DNA of 64,000 nt from Puccinia triticina. Taxonomy: Eukaryota > Basidiomycota > Pucciniomycetes > Pucciniales > Pucciniaceae. Below are positions 33,011 through 44,888 of the stretch, piece after piece. The translations under genes and the position numbers were made by a program. The stretch lies in the NCBI RefSeq assembly GCF_026914185.1, contig NC_070565.1, positions 3,534,001-3,598,000 on the forward strand. Direction: 5' to 3'. The notes under the pieces were generated by a model. It ran no database searches and was not told where the DNA came from. It worked only from the letters and a program-made list of their open reading frames with translations. Position 1 is the first letter of the stretch. Each line of letters begins with the position of its first letter.

Positions 33011-33511
33011 CTACGGTTTATCTGAGATCAATTTGACCGTGACCTCTCTTGGGGGTTCAATATCATGCACACCCTCAGCAGCCATAAGTTCATACAACTG
33101 CTGGCGATGAGCTCCGATAATCTCTCGCCATGTTTTTGAGTTTACTTCTGCCTCCATAGCTTCGGTAGCTATAAAAAAGAGCCCGTCTCTATAGTTGAAA
33201 AGATACAGGTTTCGATGACCTGCTTGAAGGATTGGACCCCTGTCATAGCTTTCCATAGAAACGCCGATCTGGATGTGTTTTGTCCTTGAGGTATTTCCCA
33301 CCAGTTTCCCTACAGTTAAATAGTTACTGCCCCTAGGTCTGCGTTTTTCTCCCCCAATTTTGAAAGGAGCACCATCCCTCGGGTTCCACTTGTGATCGAT
33401 GTGGGCAATCCAGTAATCGTTGCCCTTGTGGGCGACCTTGAGCAATACTGCGTTGACCCAAGCCGTAGCAACGAGTGTGCTCAAAAGCAAGAGTTGAAGA
33501 ATTGTCCGCAT
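33011..33511 (-). CDS. Small secreted protein (effector candidate)
   Basis: The frame on the - strand begins at ATG 33511 (an upstream ATG at 33649 would bury the signal peptide), giving 166 aa. The N-terminus MRTILQLLLLSTLVATAWVN reads as a classic signal peptide. The mature part (about 145 aa) has no cysteine, is basic early (GGEKRRPRG) and contains HIQIGVSMESYDRGP and NLYLFNYRDGLFFI. I do not recognise a family. A single-exon small secreted protein next to transposon-rich DNA is typical of candidate effectors in plant-pathogenic fungi, but no function can be read from the sequence. Confidence 0.65.
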   Translation of the reverse strand: MRTILQLLLLSTLVATAWVNAVLLKVAHKGNDYWIAHIDHKWNPRDGAPFKIGGEKRRPRGSNYLTVGKLVGNTSRTKHIQIGVSMESYDRGPILQAGHRNLYLFNYRDGLFFIATEAMEAEVNSKTWREIIGAHRQQLYELMAAEGVHDIEPPREVTVKLISDKP

Positions 33512-34883
33512 CTCGCTGTTCTTTGTATGCTTCGAGATCTTCCAAGAAAAATGTATTATTATCCTTTGGCAAAAGTCAAAGTAGTTGGAGCTTTCTGACA
33601 AGATATGAACCGGTAAGATTCCGACCTGTGAGGACACTACAGGGTACAATCACACTGCTCAGCAACCGTGCCCAAGCTAAACAGACAAACACGGGGATGG
33701 TATAGGACAGCAGCGAAGTGAAACCAATCAAGACGGCCATTACCTTATCTTTTGGCTGCAGTGATCAAGAGTAGATAGCGCTTTGGTGGCACAAGCAATG
33801 GCAATGCGTTCCGGAAGAGAGAAAAGCAACGAAGCCACTAGTGATTACACGGAGCAATGCATCCGCTCAGCTCCACACCCCGCCGGAACACCGATGCAGC
33901 ACTGGTTCATGCGATGTACTACAGACTCCGCCGAGGGGCCGGAGCGAGCAAGTTCATCATAGCGTGCGCGTTTCATCACAGATGTTCGTCGCCAAAGCGG
34001 GTCGCGGCGCGCGCGTGACTTCAGCGAGACCTGTCTCTGGACGGGATGTTGTACAACTGGCAGGATGAGCCTGCCATCGGCACAGTGAGCAGTGCTTGAT
34101 GCAGAATACTGTCATTCTTGGCCCTTAGATCGGGACGCACTGCGAACACCCGACGTCTGGCGGCCTGACGTCTTCGTCTACTGGGTCAAACCCCGCACCG
34201 TTGTAGCCAGCGTCCCCGTTTTTTTATCTCTTTCCTATGCTGCATTTCCCGCGTCCTGTGATTGTGGCGGAGCCAAAGACGAGGCGGGTGTGAGGAGCCG
34301 GCCCAGCTTCTGACGAGTGCACGGAGGCTGAGCTCAGGGCGGGCTCGCAACAGCTCTGGCCGAGGGAGAGGCAGGGGAGAGGGCACCCTTCGAGGAGCCC
34401 ACAGACGCCCTCGCCTCACCCCCGCCACCGCCTGTCCACCGTAGCGACCCGCCCGGCGTCCTCACAAGGGCTCCAAAGCCTCACTCGCCCCAGAAAAGAG
34501 GGCGTCGGGCGCTGAGGGGGCCCGCAGCAAACAGGCAGGGACGATGGCGCGCCGCGCCCAGGAAAGCACGAAAGGACGCACGAGGACGGGTGGCTGGCCA
34601 CGCGAGGGAAGCGCGCTGGGCGGAGTCCCCACACGCCCTCCAAGCGTGGCGCGGCCGGAGACTGGACATACACACACAGAGACACCGGAGATGGGGCGGG
34701 CTCGCGAAGCGCGATGATGGCAGACGGATCCGAGATATACACACAGACACGAACAGAGAGAAAGGACAGTCCGGGGAGGGGGGGGGGGGGAGGGGTTCCT
34801 CGAAAAGGAGGGCAGGGGGACGAGGATGGACAGGAGCTGGACGACGGGGCAGTGGGGAAAGGGGGTAGGGGAAGGGGAAGGGA
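33512..34883. other. Spacer between secreted-protein gene and DENND6
   Basis: GC content rises sharply after about 34250. Open frames there are long on all strands because of composition and show no domain. A G-rich run lies near 34779-34792. Confidence 0.4.
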
Positions 34884-37800
34884 TTACGAGGGGGGCCGGG
34901 GCGGGGCGAGGACGGGGGTTGGCGGGAGGGGCGGAGGAGAGGAGGGGCCGGCGAGGGTGGCGAGGCTGGGCTGCGGCTGGCGGCGGAAGCTTCCGGGCAG
35001 GGCGGGGGCCTCCGGGGGCGAAGACACAGGCCTGGACGCGGCAGCCCTAGCAGACACAGGCCTTGAAGACACAGGCCTTGAAGACACAGGCCTTGAAGCG
35101 ACGGGCCTTGAAGCGACGGGTCTGGAAGCGGCGGGCCGGGAGACACGCGAGTGAGCGCGGGCCAAGAGACGGGCGCCAGCGGGGCCATCGGGGTTGTTCA
35201 TGCTGGCGCCAGCGGCGGTGTCGTTGTTGGTGTCGGAGGAGGGCGAGGAAGCGGGCGGCGGGACGGGGGCGGCTGCGGGAGCGCGGGGGGTGCGGGGGGC
35301 GGCGCTGACGGAGCGGCTCTTCTTGAGCCCGGCGATCGCGAGCCCGGGCATCGTCGTTGGCGGGTCCGGGGTTGTCCAGCTGGAGCCAGGCGCGGCAGAA
35401 GCGGGGGCGTCGCTGGGGCAGCGGGTGCGCCGGGAGCTGGCGCTGCGGACGCAGCCGCTGCTGGCCGGCCGGGCCCCTCCGGCTTTCGAAGCCCCGGCCA
35501 TCGTCGAGTACTCGTGCTTGCTGCGCGGGTCGGGCGCGGTCGGGCCGGTGGGACTGGAGCCGGCCGAGCCGGGCTTTTTGCTCGTCAACTGCACACAGAC
35601 ACACACACGGGCTCAGGATGAGTGTGGTGGATGAAGCAGAGGGGGAGAGGGGACGGACGGACCTGGGTGTGGAGCTTCTTGATGGCCGGGAGGCGGGGTT
35701 CGAGGGGGACGAAGGGAAGCGAGAGGGGTTCAGCAGCAGAGCTATCCCAGTGGCCATCGGGATCCTGTTGTTGTTGTTGTTGTTGTTGCTGCTGGGGGGT
35801 TGAGGAAGAGCAGGAGGTGGGGCGGGGGTTGGCGAAGAAGCGGTCGCGGACGGCGCGGTTTCCGAGGACGAGCTGGCGGTGGAGCCAGGCGGAGAAGTTG
35901 GGGGAGCGGAGGAAGGCGGTGTAGAAGCCGCCGGGGGCGGAGAGCGCGCTGGCGGTGAAGCCGGCCATCAGGCGGGAGCGGAACTCGAGCGCCGTGGTGT
36001 GCTCCTTCAGCGACTTGAGGAAGAGCTCCGAGTTGAACGTGCCCGTCCGGCGGGGCTCGTTGCCTACGCCTCTACCACCCACCACACAGCAGCATCAATA
36101 CGTCTGCTCTTGTGTACTTTGAGTGGACAGACAACTCACTCGGCCGTCGGCAGCAGGGTGGTGAAGTAGCGTTGCAAGGGCTGCAGGAACTGCTCGGTGA
36201 GCACGGAGAAGTGGCGCGAGATGACGATGTCGGCATGGTGGTAGTCCTTGCGCTCGAGACAGAGCAGGAGCTGCTTGACGACGGTCTTGTTCTTGTGGAG
36301 GACGCGTTTGCGCTCGGTGAGCAGGCCGATGTGGTGGTTGAGACTCGCGCCCTGCTGGCTCAGACTCAGCACGTTCGGCCACGCATGCGTTGCCGTCAGG
36401 ATGATCGGGTTCGTCGCCCCGATCAGGCCCACGGCGCGCGCCTATATCAAAACCAACCCCACCACCGTTTCGTGTTGGTTTTTTTTTTTTTTTTCATGCT
36501 GGTCTGTGTGTGTGTGTGTGGGGGGGGGGGGGGGGACTGACTTTGTTCTTCCCGAACAGCAGGCCGAAGTCGGGGTCGTGGATCGTGATGTAGGGCCGCC
36601 AGTTGGCATGAAAGGGGATCTGCAAACGGCGTAAATGCTGTGTTTTTGGGGGCATGAGGGGGGAAGGGGGACGTACGGGGCGGATGAGGTTTTTGAGGTG
36701 GAGGACGGTGTCGGAGACGATGTCGGGGGTGGCGCCGAAGACGACGAGGGGCTCGGCGAGGATGAGGATTTCCCAGAGGAGCCAGAGGTCGGAGACGGAG
36801 AGCGTGGAGAGCGGGTTGAGCTGGGAGGAGGAGGCGGCGGCGGCAGACGATGAGGCGGCGGAGGAGGCGGGGGCGAGGGAGGAGGAGGGCGTGGATCCGA
36901 ACATGATGTAGCTCAGATAGGTGGTCGGGTTGGAGGCCAGGACATGGTAGTCGAGCGGGTTGGACGTGAACTGGACGCTGCGGTGGGCGCCTCCCTTCAG
37001 CAGCGGGAAGGCGGTCTTGGGGTCCGGGATCTGGGCCTGGTTGGGCAGCGGGATGATGAACTTGTGGTCCTGGCCCAAGAAGCGCAGCTCCAGGTCGGCC
37101 CCCGGCGTCGGGTCTGGCCTACAAACATCCTGCATCATCAGCGGGCGTTTTTTTTTTTCTTTTTTTCGGTTGAGGCCGACGCAGCTGACCATGAGACGAT
37201 GTTGGCGAAGGCCGTGGCGAGGCTCTTTGCGCCTTGGCTCGCATACAGCGGGCCGAGCCGGGAGACCAGGGTGGAGAACAGGCCGGCGTAGTCGGGCAGA
37301 TGGGTGATCTAGAGTCAGCCGCAGAGGAGTGAGCGCGAGTTACAGATGTTGGATGGGAGGGACTGACGAGGACGATGGAGCGCTGGTTGTAGCCTCTGGG
37401 GACGGCGGGGTCGCGTTCCTGGACGAAGTAGACGTACCCGCACAGGTCGCTGGCGGGGGTGGGTTTGGTGAGCGCGAAGGGTTCCTGGGGGCTGCTGAGG
37501 GGGTCGGGGGAGGGCTGGGTGAGTTTGAGGGCGGGCTGGCGGGCGGCGGTGGCGGCGGGGGTGTTGGGGGTGGGGGGGAAGGAGGAGGAGCCGGGGATGC
37601 GCCAGCTGAAGAGCAGGCTGCCGCTCTTGGCACAGTCGGGGAAGGAGGAGAAGGCGATGTTGGCCATCTGCGCGGGCGTGAACTGGACGGGCGGATAGCA
37701 GTTGTCGAAGTCTGTGGCGGATGGCGAGTCAGGCCAGTGTCTCTGGCAGAGAGAGAGAGAGAGAAAGCAGCGTACCCGGGCCCTCGTCGAGATCGAAGTT

Positions 37801-38004
37801 GATGAGGGCGAAGGTGACGAGCCAGCGGCTGGCGGCGGCGATGCTGGCCGGGGTGAGCGTGGCCAGGGGGGGGACCGGGAGGGTGTGTTTGAGCGTGGGC
37901 AGGCTGGGGGCCGGCAGCGGGGGCGGCTCGGCGATGTCCTGGTGCTGGCGCGGGTGGCGGCGGGAGGCGGAGTGGGCGAGCGGGCTGGTGGCGGCGGCGG
38001 CCAT
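34884..38004 (-). CDS. DENND6-family DENN-domain protein
   Basis: Eight exons, all phase-consistent: 38004-37776, 37711-37368, 37308-37190, 37118-36677, 36619-36542, 36441-36140, 36071-35663 and 35588-34884 (2628 nt, 875 aa). DENND6 proteins are guanine-nucleotide exchange factors for Rab GTPases (Rab14 in animals) in endosomal traffic. Family blocks: RWLVTFALINFDLDEGP then YPPVQFT, IAFSSFPDC, CGYVYFVQERDPAVPRGY, LWLLWEILILAEPLVVFGATP, WRPYITIHDPDF, LIGATNPIILTATHAWPNVL, and FLRSPNFSAWLHRQ. The first ~640 residues correspond to the usual 600-residue protein. Exon 7 has a run of ten Gln. Exon 8 adds about 230 residues of Ser/Pro/Ala repeats (SRPVA/SRPVS), where all frames are open, so the true C-terminus is uncertain. 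GC content is much higher than neighbours. Confidence 0.88.
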
Positions 38005-38715
38005 CGTGTGGGTGGTGGTCGGTGGCTGGGGAAGCAGCGGGTGGGCGAGCTGGCTGGCTGCTGCTGCTGCTGCCAGTGGGCGGGCATTTCAAATCACCAA
38101 AGCGAGTCTCAGCACTCCAACAAAAACACATTTCGAGTCACACACCCAGCACTCCCCTCCTTTGGTATTACCCCCCCAAACACATCGGGATCACATGGAG
38201 TACATATTAGCCCAACCCTAAAATATGTGTCATCATCATTTTTGGCATGCAAACGAGAGTGTTCTCACTAAAAAAAAAACAAAAAAAAAAAAAAGGGTGA
38301 AACCATTGCGCGCAAGTAGCACAGCACAGCGCAAAGCGCAGCAAGTTGGGCAGCCACTTTTTTCACCCTTGGAGAACATCCACTGGGTCAAAAATCGTAA
38401 GTGCCCAACATGATATGACATTCCTGCTGCCAAACAGGGCCTAAGTCATCTGCAAAGTCAGCATGTGGTGTGGTCCACATGATCAACATTGGCTGTTTCA
38501 AGCAAGATGTATCAAACAAGTCTCACCATGAAAAAAAAAAAAAACTCAAGAAACTGCTGTCAGTTGACATGCAGGATACTCAAATTCATTCCCAGATTGA
38601 ATTCCAGGGTGGTATACCCTGGAACATTTGCAAGTTTTCCAGCTTAATTCTAGCCTAAGGCAAATGCTCAGGGAACATCAGCCGCTCCACTCTGGCGCAG
38701 CCCAACAGTATGTAC
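38005..38715. other. DENND6 upstream region and spacer
   Basis: Promoter side of the DENND6 gene, then A-rich runs (38271-38294). GCCAAACAGGGCCTAA near 38430-38446 resembles the right end of the Harbinger-type MITE at 60455-60613, but its left end was not located. Confidence 0.4.
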
Positions 38716-39814
38716 CACCAGGGGAGATATGTTCCCACTCCCCAGGGAGTGCCTGACTATAACTTTTTTCCATAACTGTGCTGGAGGCCTTTGGTAAAGC
38801 AATAGTGAATAGGTATGAACAAGACTGGAAGTCAGTGTGGAAATCAGTTGGAAATCATCCTGAAATAAACCATAACTTGCCAAAAAAATCATCCAGAACT
38901 CATCTATAATTCATCCAGAACTCATCCAGAATATAGTCCTTTCTTGGCTCCATGACCAGTGTGTCCTTTCCATGGAGATGTGAAAGGCCCAGCCTGTGAT
39001 TTTTTCCCCCTCATGTACTCGCGTACATCAGGGGGACAATTGGTGTCTCAAAACAAATTTTTTACTTTTCATGTGGCTGTGAAAGGCCCATCCTGTGATA
39101 TTTCCACCTCAATGTACGCGTGTACATCAGGGTGACTATTAGCAAAGTGCAAAAAGGTTAACTTGCATGTGCACATGTGAATTTTGAAAAGCAAAAAAAT
39201 ACAAAATTCACTAGATCATTTTTGTGAGGAGGACAGGATATATGGCCAAAGTGAATTGGCACTGCAATCCAACCTTGACTTAACTCAGACTTTCACCCTA
39301 TTAAAACAGTTTTTTGTCATTTTTATCAGCCAAATTCAAATTAATTCCCGCATTTCCAAGAAAATGGGTTTCAATTTCAATGACTGCAACATTACCACAT
39401 TCCAAAAATCTAAACCCAATAATACCAAGTCAACTTTTAGTTTAATTTTGTACATCAGGGCATATAATGTGAATTACAAGAAACCCATTTTTTTGGAAGA
39501 ATTACTTTTGAGAATGGGAATTTTGCTTTGCTATCCTTAAAAATCAGTAGACAGGAGCAATTGATGAGTTGGACTTTGGTGAAATATCATTTCATCATAT
39601 TTCTTCCTACAGTTGTACATAGAAAACAAAAGAATTCTACACAACATTGTGTTGACTTCCAAATCAATTGTGACCAACTTTTCACTAACTTCTCCATCCA
39701 ATTTAATATTTTGGGGATGAGTTGCTAATCCACATCAGGCTCACATCCTACCAAAACTCACATAAAATTCAGCTCTGGCACTCCCTGGGGAGTGGGAACA
39801 TATCTCCCCTGGTG
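38716..39814. mobile_element. CACTA-like non-autonomous element (copy 1)
   Basis: TIR CACCAGGGGAGATATG plus TTCCCACTCCCC, inverse at the right end, flanked by TAC (38713-38715, 39815-39817). A 3-bp duplication with a CAC(C/T)A start is characteristic of CACTA/EnSpm. Shares internal blocks (GTGAAAGGCCC, TGTACGCGTGTACA) with 54278-55387. No transposase frame. Confidence 0.65.
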
Positions 39815-39879
39815 TACAGAGGCTCCCAGGTTGGGTTGACCAGGCCACACATAGAGGGGGTTGGCCATTATGTACATGC

Positions 39880-40480
39880 CTGGCCCGGTTGACCAGTCAT
39901 TGAGAGAGGCTATACACCTCCTCAATGACCAGTCCACTGGTCATCAAGTTACACCTTCTTGATGACTGGTCAAACAGTCATTGGGAGGGACTTAATACCC
40001 TTTTGATGACCGGTTGACCGGTCATCAAGAGGGACCTTACAGCCTCTTGATGACCGGTTGACCAGTCATCAAGGGGGGCTCTACACCTCCTTGATGACCG
40101 GTCAACCGGTCATTGAGAGGGACCTAAATACCCTTTTGATGACCGGTTGACCGGTCATTGAGAGGAGCATTACAGCCTCTTGATGACCGGATGACCGGTC
40201 ATCAAAAGGTACCTTACAACCTCTCGATGACCAGTTTACCAGTCATTGAGGGGGGCTCTACACCTCCTCAATGACTGGTTGACCAGTCATCAAGAGGGAC
40301 CTAATACCCTTTTGATGACCAGTTGACCGGTCATTGAGAGGAACCATACAGCTTCTTGATGACCGGTTGACCGGTCATCAAAAGGGACCTTACAACCTTT
40401 CAATGAGCTGTTGACCAGTCATTGAGGGGGGCTCTACATCTTCTTGATGACCGGTCAACTGGTCATCAACAAGGACCCTA
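39880..40480. repeat. Palindromic minisatellite (TTGATGACCGG...CCGGTCATCAA)
   Basis: About ten tandem units of roughly 57-60 bases. Each contains an inverted pair TTGATGACCGG/CCGGTCATCAA joined by GTTGA or similar, separated by spacers such as GAGGGACCTTACAGCCTC. Arms vary (CCAGT/ACTGG) in matched fashion in several units. Confidence 0.85.
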
Positions 40481-40734
40481 TACCTTCCTATGTTGTGGGA
40501 GCAACCACCCAGTAGTCCTTTGTCCCCACTGAGGACTCATGCGGAGAGAGTGCTCAGCATGAAGAACTGAGCTGCAATGATCTGGTGTGGCTTAGCACCA
40601 AACTTCACCAGACCATGCTGGGCTAGTTGCATGGAATGACAAGGGAATAACCCAGGTTGAACTCAAAGTAACATCAGAGTGATTGCATGTCAAGTGACAC
40701 AGGTTTCTCCAGTTTTTTTTATAGTGTATGTAAT

Positions 40735-43205
40735 GATACCTCTGAAACAATAAACCACTAATAGCTCAGTGCTTTACTGGATGTTGAAACAAGGATACAA
40801 TTTACATGATGTGATCTCACTGAGTTCAAAAATGGTCTGTATATCTTACAAGTCAGTATGACTGCTTATACATAAGCTGATTTGGGAATATTGTTATTGA
40901 ACTCAAACCAGCCTTCACTCCAGCTTTTGCGTTCCTGGCTGTTGATAAGTTTGAAGATGTGTATTGTTCATTATGTAAATCAACAGGAGTGATCCAACTC
41001 ATATAATTAATGGATGGCTGTCTGAGAGAGCTGCAAGACACCATTCCTTTTGAATTTGACCAATATAGATAACCCATCTTTCAAATCCTAACAACAAATA
41101 AAGATAACCAATCCATCTCATATTCTCCCTCTACAGCCATTAGAAACTCACAGATAATCCAAATTGCAAAAATTACTGGTCAAGAAAATTCATCACCTAA
41201 TTACCTCAGCCTCAATATAAAAGCTCCAGATAACCCATTGGTGTCATACAAAGTGATAAACTCCAAAATTTTGGATCTTGATAACTAGCAATGAAGCTTA
41301 TTCTCAGCATAGTTGAGTTATATGACATTCCTTCATTCTCAGCAGTAAAATGAGCAAGCTGACCTTCTAAATTAATTTTGAATACATTTTTTGTAGTGTT
41401 TCAATACATTTTTTTCCCTGATGGGCCTGAAATACAGCCTTTCCCTGCCAAGATTGAGTTATGGAGATGCCCAAACCAGAGCATACATGGGCTATAGAGT
41501 CATTCACCTATCTAGTGATTTCCAGCAAATCCATGGACAGGCAAACCTCCAAGCACTCTACCAAAACTTAGGCAGAGGGGGGAAAGATACAGCTTCTAAT
41601 TATGACCGTCACATATTTTTCAAAAATATTGAATTGCTGGGATATTTTCCTAAGGAGAAATACCCACATCAGACAGAAGAAGATATAGTACCAATGAATG
41701 AAGCCCTTATCACACTAGGCAGCAATGCAGCTTGTCATGCTGGTGAAATTCTACCTGGAAATTCTCAATCTAAGCCCCAAGGTCCTAAGTTGAAATTTGA
41801 AAATTTGAATCTCAAAGGCAAACAAGATGAAATTGACAGTTATGATAATCACATCACCAATGAAAAAACCACCAACCATCAAGAGGAAATTCAGGTTTCC
41901 AATTCATCAGATCAGAAAATATCAAGGGTGCTATTAGGAGACCCAGATCACAGCAAGTGTGGAATATGCCTTTCAGAATTCAGTCCACCAGACGAAGAAG
42001 ATGTCAATGCACAGCGCAAAATTACAAATATCTCAAGGATTAATCAGTGTGGACATTACTACCACCCCCATTGCATAAAAAATGGCTTGCTGATCACAAC
42101 ACCTGTCCCAAATGTCGGGGCGAATTGCCACAGTCAAAGTAACCAAATCTGAAGCCCAAAGAATGGCCTTCAGATTCTCAAAAACTAAAAGTGCAGATTT
42201 TACCTTCTCCCAATTAGTTAAGGGGTACCATGCACATCACCAAATCCACCATTTTTAAAACAATTTTTTTTTTCCCTTCAACTAACCCATTTGGAGCCAC
42301 AGGTGAATATTATTTTTTTCTAATTGACTGGTTTCTTATTGTGAATTTCTTATACCCCTTATTTTTAAGGATTCAAATTCAAGGATTTCCATTCCCTTTT
42401 TTTTTGATTGTCAAATCTATTTCTTATACCCCTTATTTTTAAGGATTCAAATTCATGGATTTCCATTCCCTTTTTTTTGATTGTCAAATCTGAATTTATA
42501 ACTACTCATATAGAATTCCTATTTATTTATTACTTGGTCCATTTCTATGCATCATTCACTATTTTGTCAGCTCAACCATTGTCTAGGTATTTTCTGTGCC
42601 CCTACCATGGCGAAATCAACTTGAGCAATATCCTCTTGGTCCCCAAAGCACCCAATCCCAATCCCACTTTTGAACCTAGAGGATTTACTATTTTCTCATT
42701 TGAAATTGATCCCAAAAGGCATTATTTGGATTCTGACACTAGGCCCTTTCAAATGCAAGGGTGTAGCCACCTTGGACTCCAGTAAAGTTTTATTTCTCAC
42801 TCATCAGTCACGTGTCACTAGAATGTTAGTCTGTGAACTTCAGTTTATTCATCCTTGATTCCCCAAAACAAAAACTAGATTTATCATGACAAGAATTCAG
42901 AATCTCCGGTAAAAGTGTTGGTGCAACAATTTGGATAAGCTGGAGGTGTGGGCATGTATGTGCAAATTTTTCATCCCACCATCTCAATTTCAATTACCCA
43001 GTAATATTTCTTCAAGCTTTCAGTGTGCCTGAGAGTTTCAAAAAACAAAGTTCAATATGGTTTTTTCCGATTCTTCTTCATCCAAATTTCCACATTGGTG
43101 CTTACAGGTGGTATACGGGCATCAGCAATGAATCAAATTTCAGATACAAGAAGAAAAGATGAGGCAAACAACAACCCAAGTACCCATTAAAGACACAACC
43201 AGAAT
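40735..43205 (+). repeat. Duplicated 2.4-kb unit, copy 1
   Basis: Aligns along nearly its whole length with 46925-49390, including non-coding flanks (GTAATGATACCTCT at the left; AACAACAACCCAAGTACCCA at the right) and a RING-H2 gene. The two copies are direct and about 6.2 kb apart. Confidence 0.8.
41421..42152 (+). pseudogene. RING-H2 gene, frameshifted copy
   Basis: Encodes the same protein as 47644-48396 (MGLKYSLSLPRLSYG..., LLGYFPKEKYPHQTEEDIVP, CGICLSEFSPPDEEDVNAQR, CGHYYHPHCIK). After the last RING His/Cys pair, one base is missing in an A run (about 42076-42082, TGCATAAAAAATGG versus TGTATCAAAAAATGG). The final C-x2-C pair is therefore read out of frame (NGLLITTPVPNVGANC). The zinc site cannot form, so this copy is likely non-functional. 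Confidence 0.75.
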
Positions 43206-43527
43206 TATGCAGCCAATGGCGCCTCTGTTGAAAGAGAACAAGATGTTTGTGGGTGTTGACTGTCTAGGCATGCCTGGACATGTTTGTGAGCTGGGCAAAC
43301 TCGTGGGGCTTAGATGCTGGCTCAAGCTTCTCAAAACAGGCAATTTTGCTTGGTAGGACATCATAGCCAGCCTTGTGTGATTTCATTGACCATTGACCCC
43401 TCCAACATCATCACTTCCCATTGTAGAGCTCACATAAACACTAGCCTGGTTGTAAAGCCCGCTCAACCGCGCACTTCACAAACATGTCACAAGACCTACA
43501 TAGTCCCACCATTCCTCTTTCCTAGAA

Positions 43528-43914
43528 ACAAAGGGTAGTTAAGCTACGCGTAACGCGTAGATAACGGTAACGTAACGAAATTTTTGTTGTTATCTACGCG
43601 TTACGCGTAACAGCAGTGCGATTACGTTATCGCAACACGTTAAGCCAGTTTTCTTTATCCTTGTTGCGTTATCCGGGCGCGCGGAGCCCTTGAGAACAGG
43701 CAAAAAATGAGGCTAAAAAGCCTTAAATGGTCCGTTATTGCGTTATCCAGGGGATAACGCAATAACGGGCCTCAAAAATGAGGCCCGTTATGTTACGCGC
43801 GGGGCCTGAAATGTCCCCGTTACTAGTAAAGTAACAGGGGGCCCCGGATAACGGGGGTAGTTACGTTACCAAAATTGCGCAGATAACACAACGTAACGTA
43901 ACTACCCTTCGTTG
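43528..43914. mobile_element. MULE-like MITE (family B, copy 1) with ~9-bp target duplication
   Basis: ACAAAGGGTAGTTA...TAACTACCCTTCGTTG, flanked by TTCCTAGAA (43519-43527) and TTCCTAGCT (43915-43923). The interior is rich in CGCGTAACG-type inverted words. Confidence 0.65.
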
Positions 43915-44398
43915 TTCCTAGCTCAGCAGAGACTTGACCCCAACTTCTCTCTCTCCTGAGCTAGGTATGTCCCTTCTTTCTATTTCTCCATCTTTTCTCT
44001 TCCTCCCTTCCTCATTTGTACATAGCAGAGACTTGACCCCAACTTCTCTCTCTCCTGAGCTAGATGCAATAAAGACCCCCCAACGTTGGCATTAGAATCT
44101 CTTGAGACTGTTGTCTCTCCTGAGTGCCAGCGCCTAGCCCAGTGAAGAGCTTCCAGCTCTTACACTGGTCCATGTTGGGCCTTGATCAGAAGGATTTTAA
44201 TCACAATCAACTGCTTTAACATCAGTTCTTGCTGAAAGTCACATGCCCACAGCCATTTTTAAACTTTTTAAGCTTAATTTTTTTTAAAATTGGAAACATC
44301 AATTTTGGTTGGGGGAATAAAATGCCACAATGTGAAACGGGCTAATGAGCTCTTCTATAACAGAATCTTTCCAATGGAAAACATGACCACCACACCCA
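43915..44398. repeat. Repeat of the GAGACTTGACCCCAACTT block and Copia leader
   Basis: A ~40-base block (AGCAGAGACTTGACCCCAAC + TTCTCTCTCTCCTGAGCTAG) occurs at about 43924 and again at 44026. The following leader (CTTGCTGAAAGTCACA...) is shared with 60395-60690. Confidence 0.6.
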
Positions 44399-44888
44399 AC
44401 AAAAATCCTCACACCTACAACCAAGCAAAGACAAACAACTAGAGGGCAACCATCCAAACCAAACTCAAGGCCATGACCAGGCTGGGCATATGGGAAGTGG
44501 TCTCCATCCCCTCTGACCAACCATTTTTTGGAATTGTCTGCGTATTTAGGAAGAAATTTGACGCCAGTGTCAACCTTGTGAAATTCAAGGCCCAAGGCAG
44601 CGCTGAAAAGGAGGAAATTGACTTCAATAAATCCTATGCCCCCACTTTTTGATCCTCTGCTCTTTGTGCAGCCCTCGCCCATGGTGTGAACTCTGGTATG
44701 CAGATCCACCAGATGGATATCCAATGGCAAAACACCTTCTTCAATTGAATGTTGGGAAAATTCATTTATGGACTTAGGATGCTGCCTTGGATCTGGTACT
44801 TGGCTCTTAATGACTTCCTTGCTTCCATCAACTTCTCTCCCCTTTCCCGCCAATCCCTGTCTCTTCATACCCAACATCCAATTCCCAG

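Noticed and set aside
34450..35600. Additional genes on the + strand opposite DENND6
   Set aside because: Very high GC content opens all frames. No domain, and the - strand matches a known family with consistent splicing.
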